From the NCBI RefSeq assembly GCF_014084125.1, contig NZ_CP048405.1:310001-374000 (forward strand): a DNA stretch of 64,000 bases, read 5' to 3'. Below, one piece after another: positions 19,303-28,236 of the stretch. The position numbers and the translations under genes are program-made. A model generated the notes under the pieces. It ran no database searches and was not told the origin of the DNA. It worked only from the letters and a program-made list of their open reading frames with translations. Position 1 is the first letter of the stretch, and each line of letters begins with the position of its first letter. This stretch comes from Streptacidiphilus sp. PB12-B1b (GTDB lineage: Bacteria > Actinomycetota > Actinomycetes > Streptomycetales > Streptomycetaceae).

Positions 19303-19977
19303 TCAGCGCGAGCGGCGCGCCAGGCGCTCGACGTCCAGCAGGATGACCGCGCGGGCCTCCAGCCGGAGCCAGCCGCGCCCGGCGAAGTCGGCCAGCGCCT
19401 TGTTGACGGTCTCCCGGGAGGCGCCGACCAGCTGGGCCAGCTCCTCCTGGGTGAGGTCGTGGACCACGTGGATGCCCTCGTCCGAGGGCACGCCGAAGCG
19501 GCGGGAGAGGTCGAGCAGCGCCTTGGCGACGCGGCCGGGGACGTCCGAGAAGACCAGGTCGGACATGACGTCGTTGGTCCGGCGCATCCGCCGGGCGATC
19601 GCCCGGAGCAGCGAGATGGCCACCTCGGGGCGGGTCATCAGCCAGGGCTGGAGATCCCCGTGGCCCAGGCCCAGCAGCTTGACCTCGGTCAGTGCCGAGG
19701 CGGTGGCGGTGCGCGGTCCCGGATCGAACAGCGACAGCTCGCCGATCATCTCGCTGGGGCCGACGACGGCCAGCATGTTCTCGCGCCCGTCGGGGGAGGT
19801 GCGGTGCAGCTTCACCTTGCCCTCGACGATGACGTAGAGGCGGTCGCCCGGATCACCTTCGTGGAAGAGGGACTCGCCCCGGGCCAGCGTGGTCTCCGTC
19901 ATGGAGGCACGCAGCTCCGCAGCCTGCTCGTCGTCCAGTGCGGTGAAGAGCGGGGCACGCCGCAGTACGTCGTCCAC
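19303..19977 (-). CDS. crp: Crp/Fnr-family cAMP receptor protein
   Basis: The 224-residue product nearly matches my memory of Streptomyces Crp. The cyclic-nucleotide domain has GELSLFDPGPRTATA (phosphate-binding cassette, about residue 75). The DNA-binding domain has QEELAQLVGASRETVNKALADF (about 175). Crp in Streptomyces affects germination and antibiotic synthesis. GTG at 19977 is selected because AAGGAGG lies 6 bases upstream and the protein then starts with VDDVLRRAPLF. A Crp-like box lies 65-78 bp upstream, suggesting autoregulation. A partial hairpin (GGGG...CCCC, 19244-19269) lies between it and the convergent MBL gene. Confidence 0.95.
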   Translation of the reverse strand: MDDVLRRAPLFTALDDEQAAELRASMTETTLARGESLFHEGDPGDRLYVIVEGKVKLHRTSPDGRENMLAVVGPSEMIGELSLFDPGPRTATASALTEVKLLGLGHGDLQPWLMTRPEVAISLLRAIARRMRRTNDVMSDLVFSDVPGRVAKALLDLSRRFGVPSDEGIHVVHDLTQEELAQLVGASRETVNKALADFAGRGWLRLEARAVILLDVERLARRSR

Positions 19978-20040
19978 TCGGTCCTCCTTGTCGGCCGTGC
20001 AGGCTTGAGGTGCGATCCCCATCATGCCCGACCGGGAAAC

Positions 20041-20056
20041 AGTGCGATCAATCACA
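20041..20056. promoter_or_regulatory. Crp-like box upstream of crp
   Basis: AGTGC-N6-TCACA fits the Crp box at eight of ten positions and keeps GTG-N8-CAC spacing reported for Streptomyces Crp. It lies within the 233-bp gap upstream of crp. Confidence 0.4.
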
Positions 20057-20210
20057 ACAAGTGTGGCTTATGGAAACCTGTGCTCCGTACGGGGGTACTC
20101 AGCAGCCATGATCGGGCATGCCGGGCCTGGGCGCGGCCCCTTTCCGGGGAGCACGCCGGGGGCGCGCGGGGAGCACGCCGGGACGGCCGGGCGCGGGGTC
20201 GGGCGCGGGC

Positions 20211-21299
20211 TCAGTCCCAGGCCCAGCGGATGCCGAAGCGGCAGGGCCCGGCGGCCAGCGCGACCGCGTGCACCGAGCCGACCGTGTCCGGGCGGATCAG
20301 CCGCTCCTGGGCGGGGGAGTCGAGATCCGCCGAACGGAACGAGTGGCAGCTGGCGGGCAGCGCGGCGGGGTCGAACCGGACCTCCACCACGTACTCGCGC
20401 ACCGGTACGTGCAGGGTGGCCTCGACCTGGGCGGTGTGCGGCAGCGGCGCCCGGTGCTCCAGCGAGTACTCCACGATCACGGTCTCGCCGCGGGCCAGCG
20501 GCCGGTCGAACAGCACCTCGGCCACCAGCAGCCGGTCCTGCGGCGACTCGGCCACCCGGCCGGTGCGGAAGGGGGCGGCGGTGCGCAGCCGGGGGAGCGG
20601 GCCGGGGTTGTCGAGCTGGAAGACGGTGATCCAGCGGTCCGGGCCGTCGCACTCGGCGCGCAGCAGCCGCCGGTTCCAGACGCTCAGCTCGCGCCCCCGG
20701 GCGTTCAGCTCCAGCCGGGTGTGGCAGCTGATCCGGGTGAGTGCGTGGTCCCAGCGGGTGTCCACCCGGCTGAGCGCGCCGTCGATGTCGCCCCGGTCGG
20801 ACCAGACGTCGGCGATCCCGGGGCGGCCGGCTGCGGTGGGGAGCCAGCGTCCGCGCGGTCTGGGCGGTCCGAGCAGTCCGCCGAGGGCGCCCGGCGGGAG
20901 CTGCACCACGTCCTCCAGGACGGCGAGGGCGGCCAGCGCGTGCGGGCGCTCGGGGCGGTAGCGGCCGGACTGCCAGGAGCTGAGGGTGGCGGCGGAGACG
21001 GTGGTGCCGCGGTGCCGCAGCCGCTCCCGGATCCGGTCCAGGCTCAGCCCGCTGGCGGCGATGGCGGCGCGCAGCGCCTCGTGGAACGGGCCGTCGGCCA
21101 GCAGCGTCCCCAGCTCCTGCGGCGCCGCGACGGCGGCCTCCGTGACGGCCGGTTCGGCGAGGGCGGGCGCCGCGACGGCGGCGGCGCGGGGGTGACGGAG
21201 GGACAGGGGGTGGGGTGGGTGACTGACCTGGACAGCATGGGACGTCCTGCCCTTCCGGGAGCGGGCCGCGCCCCGACCGCTGCGCCGCCCTGACACCAC
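20211..21299 (-). CDS. XRE-type helix-turn-helix protein with unknown C-terminal domain
   Basis: The core is a helix-turn-helix of the Xre/Cro type: ALRAAIAASGLSLDRIRERL followed by TVSAATLSSWQSGRYRPERP, ending in a leucine-rich helix. The C-terminal ~230 residues have many beta-like segments (DTRWDHALTRISCHTRLELN, VFQLDNPGPLPRL, VEYSLEHRAPLPH) and no motif I recognise. The N-terminal ~60 residues are Ala/Pro/Arg-rich and may not be real. GTG at 21299 lacks a clear ribosome binding site, so the true start could be further in. It lies upstream of crp, on the same strand, 233 bp away. Confidence 0.7.
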   Translation of the reverse strand: MVSGRRSGRGAARSRKGRTSHAVQVSHPPHPLSLRHPRAAAVAAPALAEPAVTEAAVAAPQELGTLLADGPFHEALRAAIAASGLSLDRIRERLRHRGTTVSAATLSSWQSGRYRPERPHALAALAVLEDVVQLPPGALGGLLGPPRPRGRWLPTAAGRPGIADVWSDRGDIDGALSRVDTRWDHALTRISCHTRLELNARGRELSVWNRRLLRAECDGPDRWITVFQLDNPGPLPRLRTAAPFRTGRVAESPQDRLLVAEVLFDRPLARGETVIVEYSLEHRAPLPHTAQVEATLHVPVREYVVEVRFDPAALPASCHSFRSADLDSPAQERLIRPDTVGSVHAVALAAGPCRFGIRWAWD

Positions 21300-21661
21300 T
21301 GCGGGGACAGCTTGCTACGGCGGGCGCCGGGACGGCCATGCCTGTCCCGCTATTTTCATGATCTTCACTTCGTATTGACTTTAGGGCCGCACTGCCGTGA
21401 ACCGGCCGTGCGGCTCATTACGTTGTTGTTAAACGGCAGTTGGCCGCAGGTATATGCCGGACATGTCCCTTCTTATCGTGGCGGAACGTCAATTCCCGCA
21501 AGCCTGAACGGGGCGGGACTCCTTGTCGCGGGCATGCCGTGCCGCGCAAGCTTTCGTACGTCGACCTGGTTCGCGGGCCCGCCCCGGTCGGCATCCCTCT
21601 CCACCGCGCGGCAGGCGCTCGCCGCCGCACGGCCACGTCCCCCAGCATGAGGGAGTTCCCC

Positions 21662-22474
21662 ATGTCCCAGCGTTCCTCCGTGCGCCTCTTCGCCGTCGTC
21701 GCGGCGGGTGTCGCAGCAGCCGCGTTCGCCTCCCCCTCGGCGTTCGCCGCTCCGGTCGCCCCGGCGGCCCACGCTGCTCCGGCGCAGATCACCGCGGCTG
21801 CGGCCAGCCACGAGAGCCACGGCCTGCAGGCCCTGCGGCACGGTTCGAAGAACACCACGGTGTCCTCCACCAACTGGTCCGGCTACGCTGCGACCGGCTC
21901 CAACGGCGCCTTCAAGTCCGTGTCGTCCTCCTGGGTCCAGCCCGCGGTGAGCTGCACATCCAAGAACACCTACTCCTCGTTCTGGGTGGGCCTGGACGGA
22001 TACAGCAACTCCGCCCTGGAGCAGACCGGCACCGAGGCCGACTGCATCAGCGGCCGGGCCACCTACGGTGCCTGGTGGGAGGTGCTGCCCGCGTCGGAGA
22101 GCGCCTACTCGGTGACGGTCAAGGCCGGCGACCACCTGACCGCCAGTGTCGTGGACAACGGCAACGGCACCTTCACCATGACCCTGGCGGACAGCACCGA
22201 GGGGTGGACCAAGACCACCACCCACGCGGGATCCTCCGGCTACCAGGACAGCTCCGCCGAGGTCATCGCCGAGGCCACCGAGGTCAACGGCTCGATAGCC
22301 AAGCTCTCCAACTTCGGCTCGGTGACCTTCACCGGCAGCACCGCGGGCGGCACCGCCCTCGGCAGCTTGTCCCCCAACGAGATCGTGATGGAGGGCAGCA
22401 GCGGCGACGTCAAGGCCCAGCCCGGGTCGATCTCCGGCGGCACCTTCTCGGACACCTGGAAGGCCGCCAGCTGA
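21662..22474 (+). CDS. Secreted G1-family (eqolisin-like) glutamic endopeptidase
   Basis: The 270-residue precursor has a Sec signal (hydrophobic VRLFAVVAAGVAAAAFASPSAFA, residues 7-29) and a short propeptide. The mature part begins around STNWSGYAATGSNGAF. The G1 family Gln is in ALEQTGTEADC and the catalytic Glu in YGAWWEVLPAS, both in expected order. These enzymes cut proteins at acid pH and resist pepstatin. ATG at 21662 is preceded by GGGAG at 21651-21655; an ATG 15 bases upstream is less well placed. A second acid-type protease gene follows. The 362-bp gap before it (21300-21661) has no gene. Confidence 0.88.
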   Translation: MSQRSSVRLFAVVAAGVAAAAFASPSAFAAPVAPAAHAAPAQITAAAASHESHGLQALRHGSKNTTVSSTNWSGYAATGSNGAFKSVSSSWVQPAVSCTSKNTYSSFWVGLDGYSNSALEQTGTEADCISGRATYGAWWEVLPASESAYSVTVKAGDHLTASVVDNGNGTFTMTLADSTEGWTKTTTHAGSSGYQDSSAEVIAEATEVNGSIAKLSNFGSVTFTGSTAGGTALGSLSPNEIVMEGSSGDVKAQPGSISGGTFSDTWKAAS

Positions 22475-22492
22475 ACCCCTGCTGAAAGCGCT

Positions 22493-22524
22493 CCGCCCCG
22501 CAGGCCGAGACGGCTGCGGGGCGG
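22493..22524. terminator. Terminator after the G1 peptidase gene
   Basis: CCGCCCCGCAG (22493-22503) and CTGCGGGGCGG (22514-22524) form an 11-bp perfect stem with a 10-base loop, 18 bp past the stop codon. Confidence 0.8.
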
Positions 22525-22754
22525 TGTCGCGTGCGCGTCCTATAAGGGTTTTTGTCCCTTTCAATTGGTCACGAACGCACAACAGTTGACACATGTACGG
22601 CACTTTCGAATGCAAGTTTTGCCCACAGCTCTTGTGCAGACAACTGATCTTCAGTAGTCATTGCTGCTTGTAGACGCCTGTGGCACATGATGCCGCTGAG
22701 CTGTCGGGAGCGGCCGCAGACCCGGCCGCACACCTGGGGGAAGGACCCGTTTCC

Positions 22755-24797
22755 ATGCTCGTAGTTCCCAAGATATCCGCGCGTCCCGGGCTGCGTGCGG
22801 TGGCGGCTCTGCCGACCGCCCTCGCCCTCGCCGGAGCATTCGCCATCGCCGGCCCGGCGGCCACGGCCTCCGCCGCGACGATCACCGTCGCCGGTACCCA
22901 CCCGGACTGGGCCGCCGCGTCGGCCGACCGGGGCGCGGTCGCCGCGACCAGCACCGTGGACAGCACCGTGTACCTGGCCGGCAAGGACGCCGCCGGGCTC
23001 AACGCCTACGCGGCCGAGGTCTCCGACCCGTCCAGCGCGAACTACCAGAAGTACCTCACCCCGGCACAGTTCACGGCCCGTTACGGCGCCACCCCGGCGC
23101 AGGTCGCCGCGGTCGAGTCCTGGCTGCGCTCCTCCGGGCTGACGGTCACCTCGGTGGACCAGCACGCGATCACCGCGCGCGGCACCGCCGCCGCCACCGA
23201 GAAGGCGTACAGCACCAAGCTGGACGAGTTCTCGGTCAAGGGCAAGGAGTTCCGCGCGCCCACCGGTGACGTCCGCGTGCCCAGCACCGTCGGCGGCGCC
23301 GTGCTCGCGGTCACCGGCCTGGCCAACATGCCCGAGACGGTCAAGCCCGCCTCGCTGGTCGGCCAGGTCACCACGCCCTCCGTCCCCGGCATCAGCGGCG
23401 TCAAGGCCACGCAGACCAAGGGCTCCGACGGCTCGGTCTTCCTCGGCCCGACCTCCTGCTCGGCCTACTACGGCCAGCTCAAGGACAAGACCGACCCGGC
23501 CTTCAACGGCAAGGCCGACAACCCGTACGCGGTCTGCGGCTACGTCCCCACGCAGCTGCGCGGCGCGTACGGCGTCACCGGCACCGGCCTGACCGGCAAG
23601 GGCGTCACGGTCGCCATCGTCGACGCCTACGGCTCGCCGACGATGGAGGCCGACGCCAACCAGTACGCCGTCAACCACGGTGACAAGGCGTTCTCCAAGG
23701 GCCAGTACACCGAGACGGTCACCCCCGCGCAGTGGACCGACGAGTCCGCCTGCGAGGGCCCCGCGGGCTGGGCCGGCGAGGAGTCCCTGGACGTCGAGTC
23801 GGTGCACTCCATGGCGCCCGGCGCGAAGATCCACTACTACGGCGCCAACTCCTGCAACGACCCCGACTTCCTCGCGGACTTCACCTCCATCGTCGACAAC
23901 CACTCGGCGGACCTGGTCTCCGACTCGTGGGGCGGCGTGATCTACTCCACGACCGGTGACGAGGACGCCTCGGTGCTGGCCGAGTACACCCAGGTCTTCG
24001 AGCAGGGCGCGATCGAGGGCATCGGCTTCAACTTCTCCGCCGGTGACTGCGGCGCCGAGGACCCGTCCACCGCGTGCGGCTCGTCGGACACCTCCACCAC
24101 CCCGCAGGCCGACTTCCCGACCTCGGACGTGTACGCCACCTCCGTCGGCGGCACCAGCCTCGCCATCGGCAAGAACAACCAGGCCGAGTGGAACACCGTC
24201 TGGGGCACCGACGCCTGGGTCCTGTCGGCCACCAAGACCTGGCAGTCGGCCGGTTGGCAGTACGGCGGCGGCGGTGGCACCAGCGCCTCCTTCGCCCAGC
24301 CCTGGTACCAGAAGGGCGTGGTCTCCAAGAAGGTCTCCGAGACCCTCCCCGACGGCGTCAAGGTCGCCTCGCCCATGCGCGTCGCCCCCGACGTCTCCAT
24401 GGACGCCGACCCGACCACCGGCTTCCTCTTCGGCATGACCCAGACGCTGCCCAACGGCGGCACCGGCTACGCCGAGAGCGCCATCGGCGGCACCAGCCTC
24501 GCCTGCCCGCTCTTCGTCGGCCTGCAGGCGGACGCCATGCAGTCGCAGGGCGGCCGTCCGATCGGCTTCGCCAACCCGGCGATCTACCGCTCCGCGGGCA
24601 CCAAGGCGTACACCGACGTCACCTCCGGCGGCGCCGGCGCCAAGGCCGTCAACCTGCTCCCGGCCTACAACGGCTACCCGGCCATCGTCTTCAACTTCGG
24701 TGACGACGGCCTGCTCAAGGCGGCCAAGGGCTACGACGACGCCACCGGCGTCGGCACGCCCTCCCCGGCCTACCTCTGGCTCCGCGCCCGCTGGTAG
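22755..24797 (+). CDS. Secreted S53 (sedolisin) serine-carboxyl peptidase
   Basis: The 680-residue precursor has a signal peptide (hydrophobic part at residues 14-38). A pro-kumamolisin prodomain follows (NYQKYLTPAQFTARYG and WLRSSGLTVTS). The catalytic domain has Glu/Asp in GEESLDVESVH, the oxyanion Asp in VSDSWGG and the nucleophile Ser in GGTSLACPLF. The calcium-binding end is YDDATGVGTPSP. Known members act outside the cell at acid pH. Start ATG has GGGGGAAGGA upstream. TTGACA at 22586-22591 could be a -35 box but no good -10 is seen. It directly follows the G1 peptidase on the same strand but across a terminator, so it has its own promoter. Confidence 0.93.
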   Translation: MLVVPKISARPGLRAVAALPTALALAGAFAIAGPAATASAATITVAGTHPDWAAASADRGAVAATSTVDSTVYLAGKDAAGLNAYAAEVSDPSSANYQKYLTPAQFTARYGATPAQVAAVESWLRSSGLTVTSVDQHAITARGTAAATEKAYSTKLDEFSVKGKEFRAPTGDVRVPSTVGGAVLAVTGLANMPETVKPASLVGQVTTPSVPGISGVKATQTKGSDGSVFLGPTSCSAYYGQLKDKTDPAFNGKADNPYAVCGYVPTQLRGAYGVTGTGLTGKGVTVAIVDAYGSPTMEADANQYAVNHGDKAFSKGQYTETVTPAQWTDESACEGPAGWAGEESLDVESVHSMAPGAKIHYYGANSCNDPDFLADFTSIVDNHSADLVSDSWGGVIYSTTGDEDASVLAEYTQVFEQGAIEGIGFNFSAGDCGAEDPSTACGSSDTSTTPQADFPTSDVYATSVGGTSLAIGKNNQAEWNTVWGTDAWVLSATKTWQSAGWQYGGGGGTSASFAQPWYQKGVVSKKVSETLPDGVKVASPMRVAPDVSMDADPTTGFLFGMTQTLPNGGTGYAESAIGGTSLACPLFVGLQADAMQSQGGRPIGFANPAIYRSAGTKAYTDVTSGGAGAKAVNLLPAYNGYPAIVFNFGDDGLLKAAKGYDDATGVGTPSPAYLWLRARW

Positions 24798-24844
24798 TCC
24801 GCAGGACGGCCACCACCCCTGCTGGAACGCACGACTGCTGGAAC

Positions 24845-24883
24845 GCTGCCCCCGCATCCGGAACCCCCGGGCGCGGGGGCAGC
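24845..24883. terminator. Terminator after the S53 peptidase gene
   Basis: GCTGCCCCCGC (24845-24855) pairs with GCGGGGGCAGC (24873-24883) over 11 bp with a 17-base loop, 48 bp past the stop. Confidence 0.75.
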
Positions 24884-24995
24884 GCCGCGTCTGGGCTGTG
24901 TCGTCCGGGGCTGCGTCGTCCGGGCTGGTGACCGCGCGGCCCCGGTCGGGCAGAGTGGGGGCGTCCGTCCGGAGATCCCGCCGAGAGGAGCGGCC

Positions 24996-25850
24996 GTGCC
25001 CGCGCTGGAACAGCTGACCCTGACGGTCGGCACGCACACCCACGGCGCGCTGGCGGCGGGCCCCGCCGACGGCGATCCGGTGCTGCTGCTGCACGGCTGG
25101 CCCGAGTTCGCCGACTGCTGGACGCCGGTGCTGGCCGCCCTCGGCGCGGCCGGAGCCCGCGCCGTCGCCGTCGACCAGCGCGGCTACGCCCCCGGCGCGC
25201 GACCGGGCGGAGTCGGCGACTACGCCGTGCCCGCGCTGGTGGCCGACGCGCTGGGCTTCGCCGACGCCCTCGGCTTCGGGCGGTTCCACCTGCTCGCCCA
25301 CGACTGGGGCGGCATGGTCGCCTGGACGCTCGCCGCCGACCACCCCGAGCGGCTGCGGTCGCTGACCGTGCTCGCCACCCCGCACCCGGCCGCGCTGGCC
25401 GCCGCCGACGCCGCCGACCCGGAGCAGCGCCGACGGCTCAGCTACGTGCGCGCCTTCCGCCGACCGGGCGGAGCGGCCGAGGCGGCGCTGCTCGCCGACG
25501 GCGCCGCGCGGCTGCGCGCCGTCTACGGCGGCCGGCTCGCCCCGGAGCTGGTGGACGCCAACGTCCGGCGGCTGAGCGAGCCCGGCGCGCTCACCGCCAC
25601 CCTCAACTGGTACCGCGCGCCGGAGGCGGCGATCGACGTCCGGGCCGGACGGATCGCCGTGCCCACGCTGTTCCTGTGGGGCAGCGAGGACGTCGCGCTC
25701 GGCCGGGGCGCCGCCGAGGCCACCGCCGACTGGGTGGACGCCGACTACCGCTTCGAGGTCCTCGAAGGCGCCGGCCACTGGCTGCCCGAGGAGGTCCCGG
25801 AGCAGATCACCCCCCACGTCCTCGCCCACCTCACCCACCACCGCCCCTGA
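24996..25850 (+). CDS. Alpha/beta hydrolase (epoxide hydrolase-like)
   Basis: The 284-residue protein has oxyanion motif LLHGWPEF (about residue 30), an Asp nucleophile in [10 protein letters not shown] (about 100), an acid in [10 protein letters not shown] and a His in [13 protein letters not shown] (about 265). This set fits the epoxide hydrolase / haloalkane dehalogenase-like branch. The substrate is unknown. GTG at 24996 follows GAGAGGAG. It stands alone, between the S53 peptidase and a long noncoding stretch. Confidence 0.87.
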   Translation: MPALEQLTLTVGTHTHGALAAGPADGDPVLLLHGWPEFADCWTPVLAALGAAGARAVAVDQRGYAPGARPGGVGDYAVPALVADALGFADALGFGRFHLLAHDWGGMVAWTLAADHPERLRSLTVLATPHPAALAAADAADPEQRRRLSYVRAFRRPGGAAEAALLADGAARLRAVYGGRLAPELVDANVRRLSEPGALTATLNWYRAPEAAIDVRAGRIAVPTLFLWGSEDVALGRGAAEATADWVDADYRFEVLEGAGHWLPEEVPEQITPHVLAHLTHHRP

Positions 25851-26204
25851 CCGCCGCCCGCCGCCGCCTACCGCCCGCGCCCCGGCCTATCCGCCGTCCC
25901 TCGCTGCCCGCCCGCCGCCTGCCGCCTGCTCGTCCGCCGCTTGTTCTCCGGCTCGCCGCCTGCCGCCCACCCCCGCCGCCTGCCTGCCGCTCGCGCCCCG
26001 GGCGGCCCGCCGTCCACTCGCCGCCTGACCCCGGCGCCTGCGGCCTGCTCCGCTGCAAGCTCGTCAGCCGTCCGCCGTCCGTGGGACGCCCGCGCCGGGC
26101 CCGGTTCGGTTGCCGTGGGGCGGGGGGCGTTTCACGATCGCCATGGGGCAGGCAGTCGCCTGCGTCCGGGGCCGGAGGGCCTCCGCGCAGCAGAGGAGCT
26201 GACC
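25851..26204. other. Pyrimidine-rich noncoding stretch
   Basis: These 354 bases are dominated by C-rich, imperfect CCGCCTGCCGCC-type repeats. I see no gene. The end holds AGAGGAG, the ribosome binding site of the next gene. Confidence 0.5.
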
Positions 26205-27068
26205 ATGCCGAACCCGGTGGTTGTCGGAGTCGATGACGTCGCGGGCAGCGGGGCCGCCGTGGACTGGGCCGCCGACGAGGCCCGGCTGCGGGGTGCGCGG
26301 CTGCTGCTGGTGCACGCCCGGCTGTGGGAGCCGCACCGGACGCCCGAGCACGCCCCGCAGGGCGCAGGCGTCGGCGAGCAGGCCGTCGCCGAGCTGGTGG
26401 AGCGGGCCGTCCGGCGCCATCCGGGCCTGCCGGTCGACAGCGTCGGCCTGGACCAGGTCCCGCGCGACGCCCTGGTCGCGCTCAGCGCCGAGGGGCAGCT
26501 GGTCGTGGTCGGCTCGCGCGGCACCGGGGGCTTCCCCGACCTGCTCACCGGCTCGACCGCGCTGCACGTCGCCGCCGACGCGGTCTGTCCGGCGGTGGTG
26601 GTGCCCGGTACCGTGGCGTACGCCCCCGGTACCGGCGGTGCGACCGGCAGCGTGGCGGTCGGGGTGCACGGACGCGAGGCCGAGGAGGAGCTGCTGCGCT
26701 TCGCCTTCGAGGCGGCCCAGCGGCGGCAGTCGCCGCTGCGGGTGGTGCACGCCTGGAGCTACCCGCTGGTGGGCCACGGCCGCGCCGTCCCGCCGGTGTA
26801 CGAGGAGGGGCACATCGCGGCGGAGGAGGAGCGGCTGGTCGCCGAGGTCCTGGCCGGCTGGCGGCAGCGGTACCCGGAGGTGGCCGTCGAACAGGACGTC
26901 GTCCGCTCCGGCCCGGCCAAGCGGCTGGTGGCGCTGTCCACGACCTCGCAACTGATCGTCGTCGGCCGCCGGGGCAACCCGGATGGACCATTGGGCCGGC
27001 TCGGATCGGTCAGCCAGGCCGTGGTCCACCACGCCCGCTGCCCGGTCGCCGTCGTCCCGCTGCCCTGA
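26205..27068 (+). CDS. Tandem universal stress protein (UspA), copy 1
   Basis: The 287-residue protein has two Usp domains, at about residues 1-140 and 148-286. Domain 1 shows VVVGVDDVAGSGAAV and VVVGSRGTGGFPDLLTGS (ATP-binding G-x2-G-x9-G-S/T). Domain 2 has VAVGVHGREAEEELL and IVVGRRGNPDGPLGRLGSVS. These proteins usually bind ATP and help under stress or dormancy. AGAGGAG precedes ATG at 26205. It is followed by another two-domain Usp gene. Confidence 0.9.
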   Translation: MPNPVVVGVDDVAGSGAAVDWAADEARLRGARLLLVHARLWEPHRTPEHAPQGAGVGEQAVAELVERAVRRHPGLPVDSVGLDQVPRDALVALSAEGQLVVVGSRGTGGFPDLLTGSTALHVAADAVCPAVVVPGTVAYAPGTGGATGSVAVGVHGREAEEELLRFAFEAAQRRQSPLRVVHAWSYPLVGHGRAVPPVYEEGHIAAEEERLVAEVLAGWRQRYPEVAVEQDVVRSGPAKRLVALSTTSQLIVVGRRGNPDGPLGRLGSVSQAVVHHARCPVAVVPLP

Positions 27069-27163
27069 CCTCGACCGTCCTGACCTCGACCGCCCCGCCC
27101 GTGTCCCGCTACCCTGACCTCGACCGTCCTGACCTCGACCGCCCCGCCCGTGTCCCGCTACCG
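27066..27163. repeat. 49-bp tandem duplication between the two Usp genes
   Basis: Bases 27066-27114 and 27115-27163 are identical except for the last base. Each unit itself contains two TGACCTCGACCG elements 15 bp apart. The repeat starts at the stop codon of the first Usp gene and ends just before the ribosome binding site of the second. Confidence 0.9.
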
Positions 27164-27176
27164 CCCGGAGGAGCCG

Positions 27177-28034
27177 ATGAAGATCGCATGCGTGGTGGCC
27201 GCCGTCGACGGCTCGCCCAGCAGCCTGCTGGCCGTGGACCGCGCCGCCGACACCGCCCATCAGCGCGGCATCGCCCTGCGGCTGGTCCACGCCGACCCGC
27301 GCGAACGGTACGAGCGGGGCATCCCGGACGAGGATCCGCACTCCGAGCGGCAGGCCGTGCGGCAGATGCTCTCCCGGGCCGCCGAACGCGCCGAGGTGCG
27401 GCGTCCCGGCCTGCCGCTGCGGACCGAGGTGCTCGCCGACGACCCGGTCTCCGCCCTGCTGGGCCTGGAGCGGCTGGACCCGCTGCTGGTCCTGGGCTCG
27501 CGCGGGCGGGGCGGCTTCCACGGCCTGCTGCTGGGCTCGGTGAGCCTGCGGGTCGCCGCCCGGGCCGCCTACCCGGTGCTGGTGGTCCGCGACACCTCGC
27601 ACGACCGGGCGCACGGCCGCGGCCGGGTGGTGCTCGGTGTCGGGACCGGGCCCAACGACGAGGCGATCGGCTTCGCCGCGGCCGAGGCGCAGCTGCGCGG
27701 GGCCGCACTGGACCTCGTCCACGCCTGGCCGCCGCACCGACACGCCGGCGCGCCCGAACCGGCCGAGGCCTTCGCCGCCATGGACGCCACCGCGGCCCGG
27801 GTGCGGGCGGAGCTGGACGCCCGGGGCGGCGCGCCGGTCCGGGTGGAGCGCCGGACCGCCCCGGGCACCCCCGCCTCGGTGCTGCTGGAGGCCGCTCAGG
27901 AGGCGGACCTGGTGGTCGTCGGCGCCCACCGCCGACGGGGCCACCTCGGTCTGCAACTCGGCCCGGTCAACCACGCCATGCTGCACTACGCGCCGTGCCC
28001 GGTCGCCGTCGTCGCCCACACCCCGGCCGCCTGA
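27177..28034 (+). CDS. Tandem universal stress protein (UspA), copy 2
   Basis: The 285-residue product again has two Usp domains. Domain 1 has CVVAAVDGSPSSLLAV and LVLGSRGRGGFHGLLLGSVS (full ATP motif). Domain 2 has VVLGVGTGPNDEAI and LVVVGAHRRRGHLGLQLGPVN, where the G-x2-G element is degraded to HRRRG. Thus only the first domain clearly keeps the nucleotide motif. GGAGGAG precedes ATG at 27177. Probably co-transcribed with the first Usp gene or driven from the tandem repeat region. Confidence 0.9.
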   Translation: MKIACVVAAVDGSPSSLLAVDRAADTAHQRGIALRLVHADPRERYERGIPDEDPHSERQAVRQMLSRAAERAEVRRPGLPLRTEVLADDPVSALLGLERLDPLLVLGSRGRGGFHGLLLGSVSLRVAARAAYPVLVVRDTSHDRAHGRGRVVLGVGTGPNDEAIGFAAAEAQLRGAALDLVHAWPPHRHAGAPEPAEAFAAMDATAARVRAELDARGGAPVRVERRTAPGTPASVLLEAAQEADLVVVGAHRRRGHLGLQLGPVNHAMLHYAPCPVAVVAHTPAA

Positions 28035-28080
28035 ACCACCCCCGACGCAGCGGGGGCGGTCTGCACAGCGCTATCTGTCG

Positions 28081-28141
28081 CACCGTCAATCTGCCTTCGC
28101 TGCATGCAGAATAAGCCGAACACCATCAATCTCCGCTGCAT
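28081..28141. promoter_or_regulatory. Imperfect direct repeats upstream of the SDR gene
   Basis: CACCRTCAATCT occurs at 28081 and 28121, each followed by a CGCTGCAT element (3-4 bases later spacing differs). The 40-bp period equals about four helix turns. The segment is AT-richer than its surroundings. Possible operator or promoter for the SDR gene; inferred. Confidence 0.4.
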
Positions 28142-28236
28142 CCGGGTGGTTCGCCCCCGATCATTGCGGCAAAGATCCGGCTGACGTCGTTGCACCCCGA
28201 GCACCGACCGACGAACTCCCCAAGGAGCAGCCGAAG

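Noticed and set aside
22569..25841. Antisense open frame of over 1000 codons on the minus strand
   Set aside because: It lies exactly opposite the S53 peptidase and hydrolase genes. Its translation is Gly/Arg/Val-rich without any domain, as expected for a mirror frame in high-GC DNA.
25851..26204. Possible CRISPR or minisatellite in the C-rich stretch
   Set aside because: The CCGCC/CTGCC elements are irregular in length and spacing, with no constant repeat and spacer pattern.
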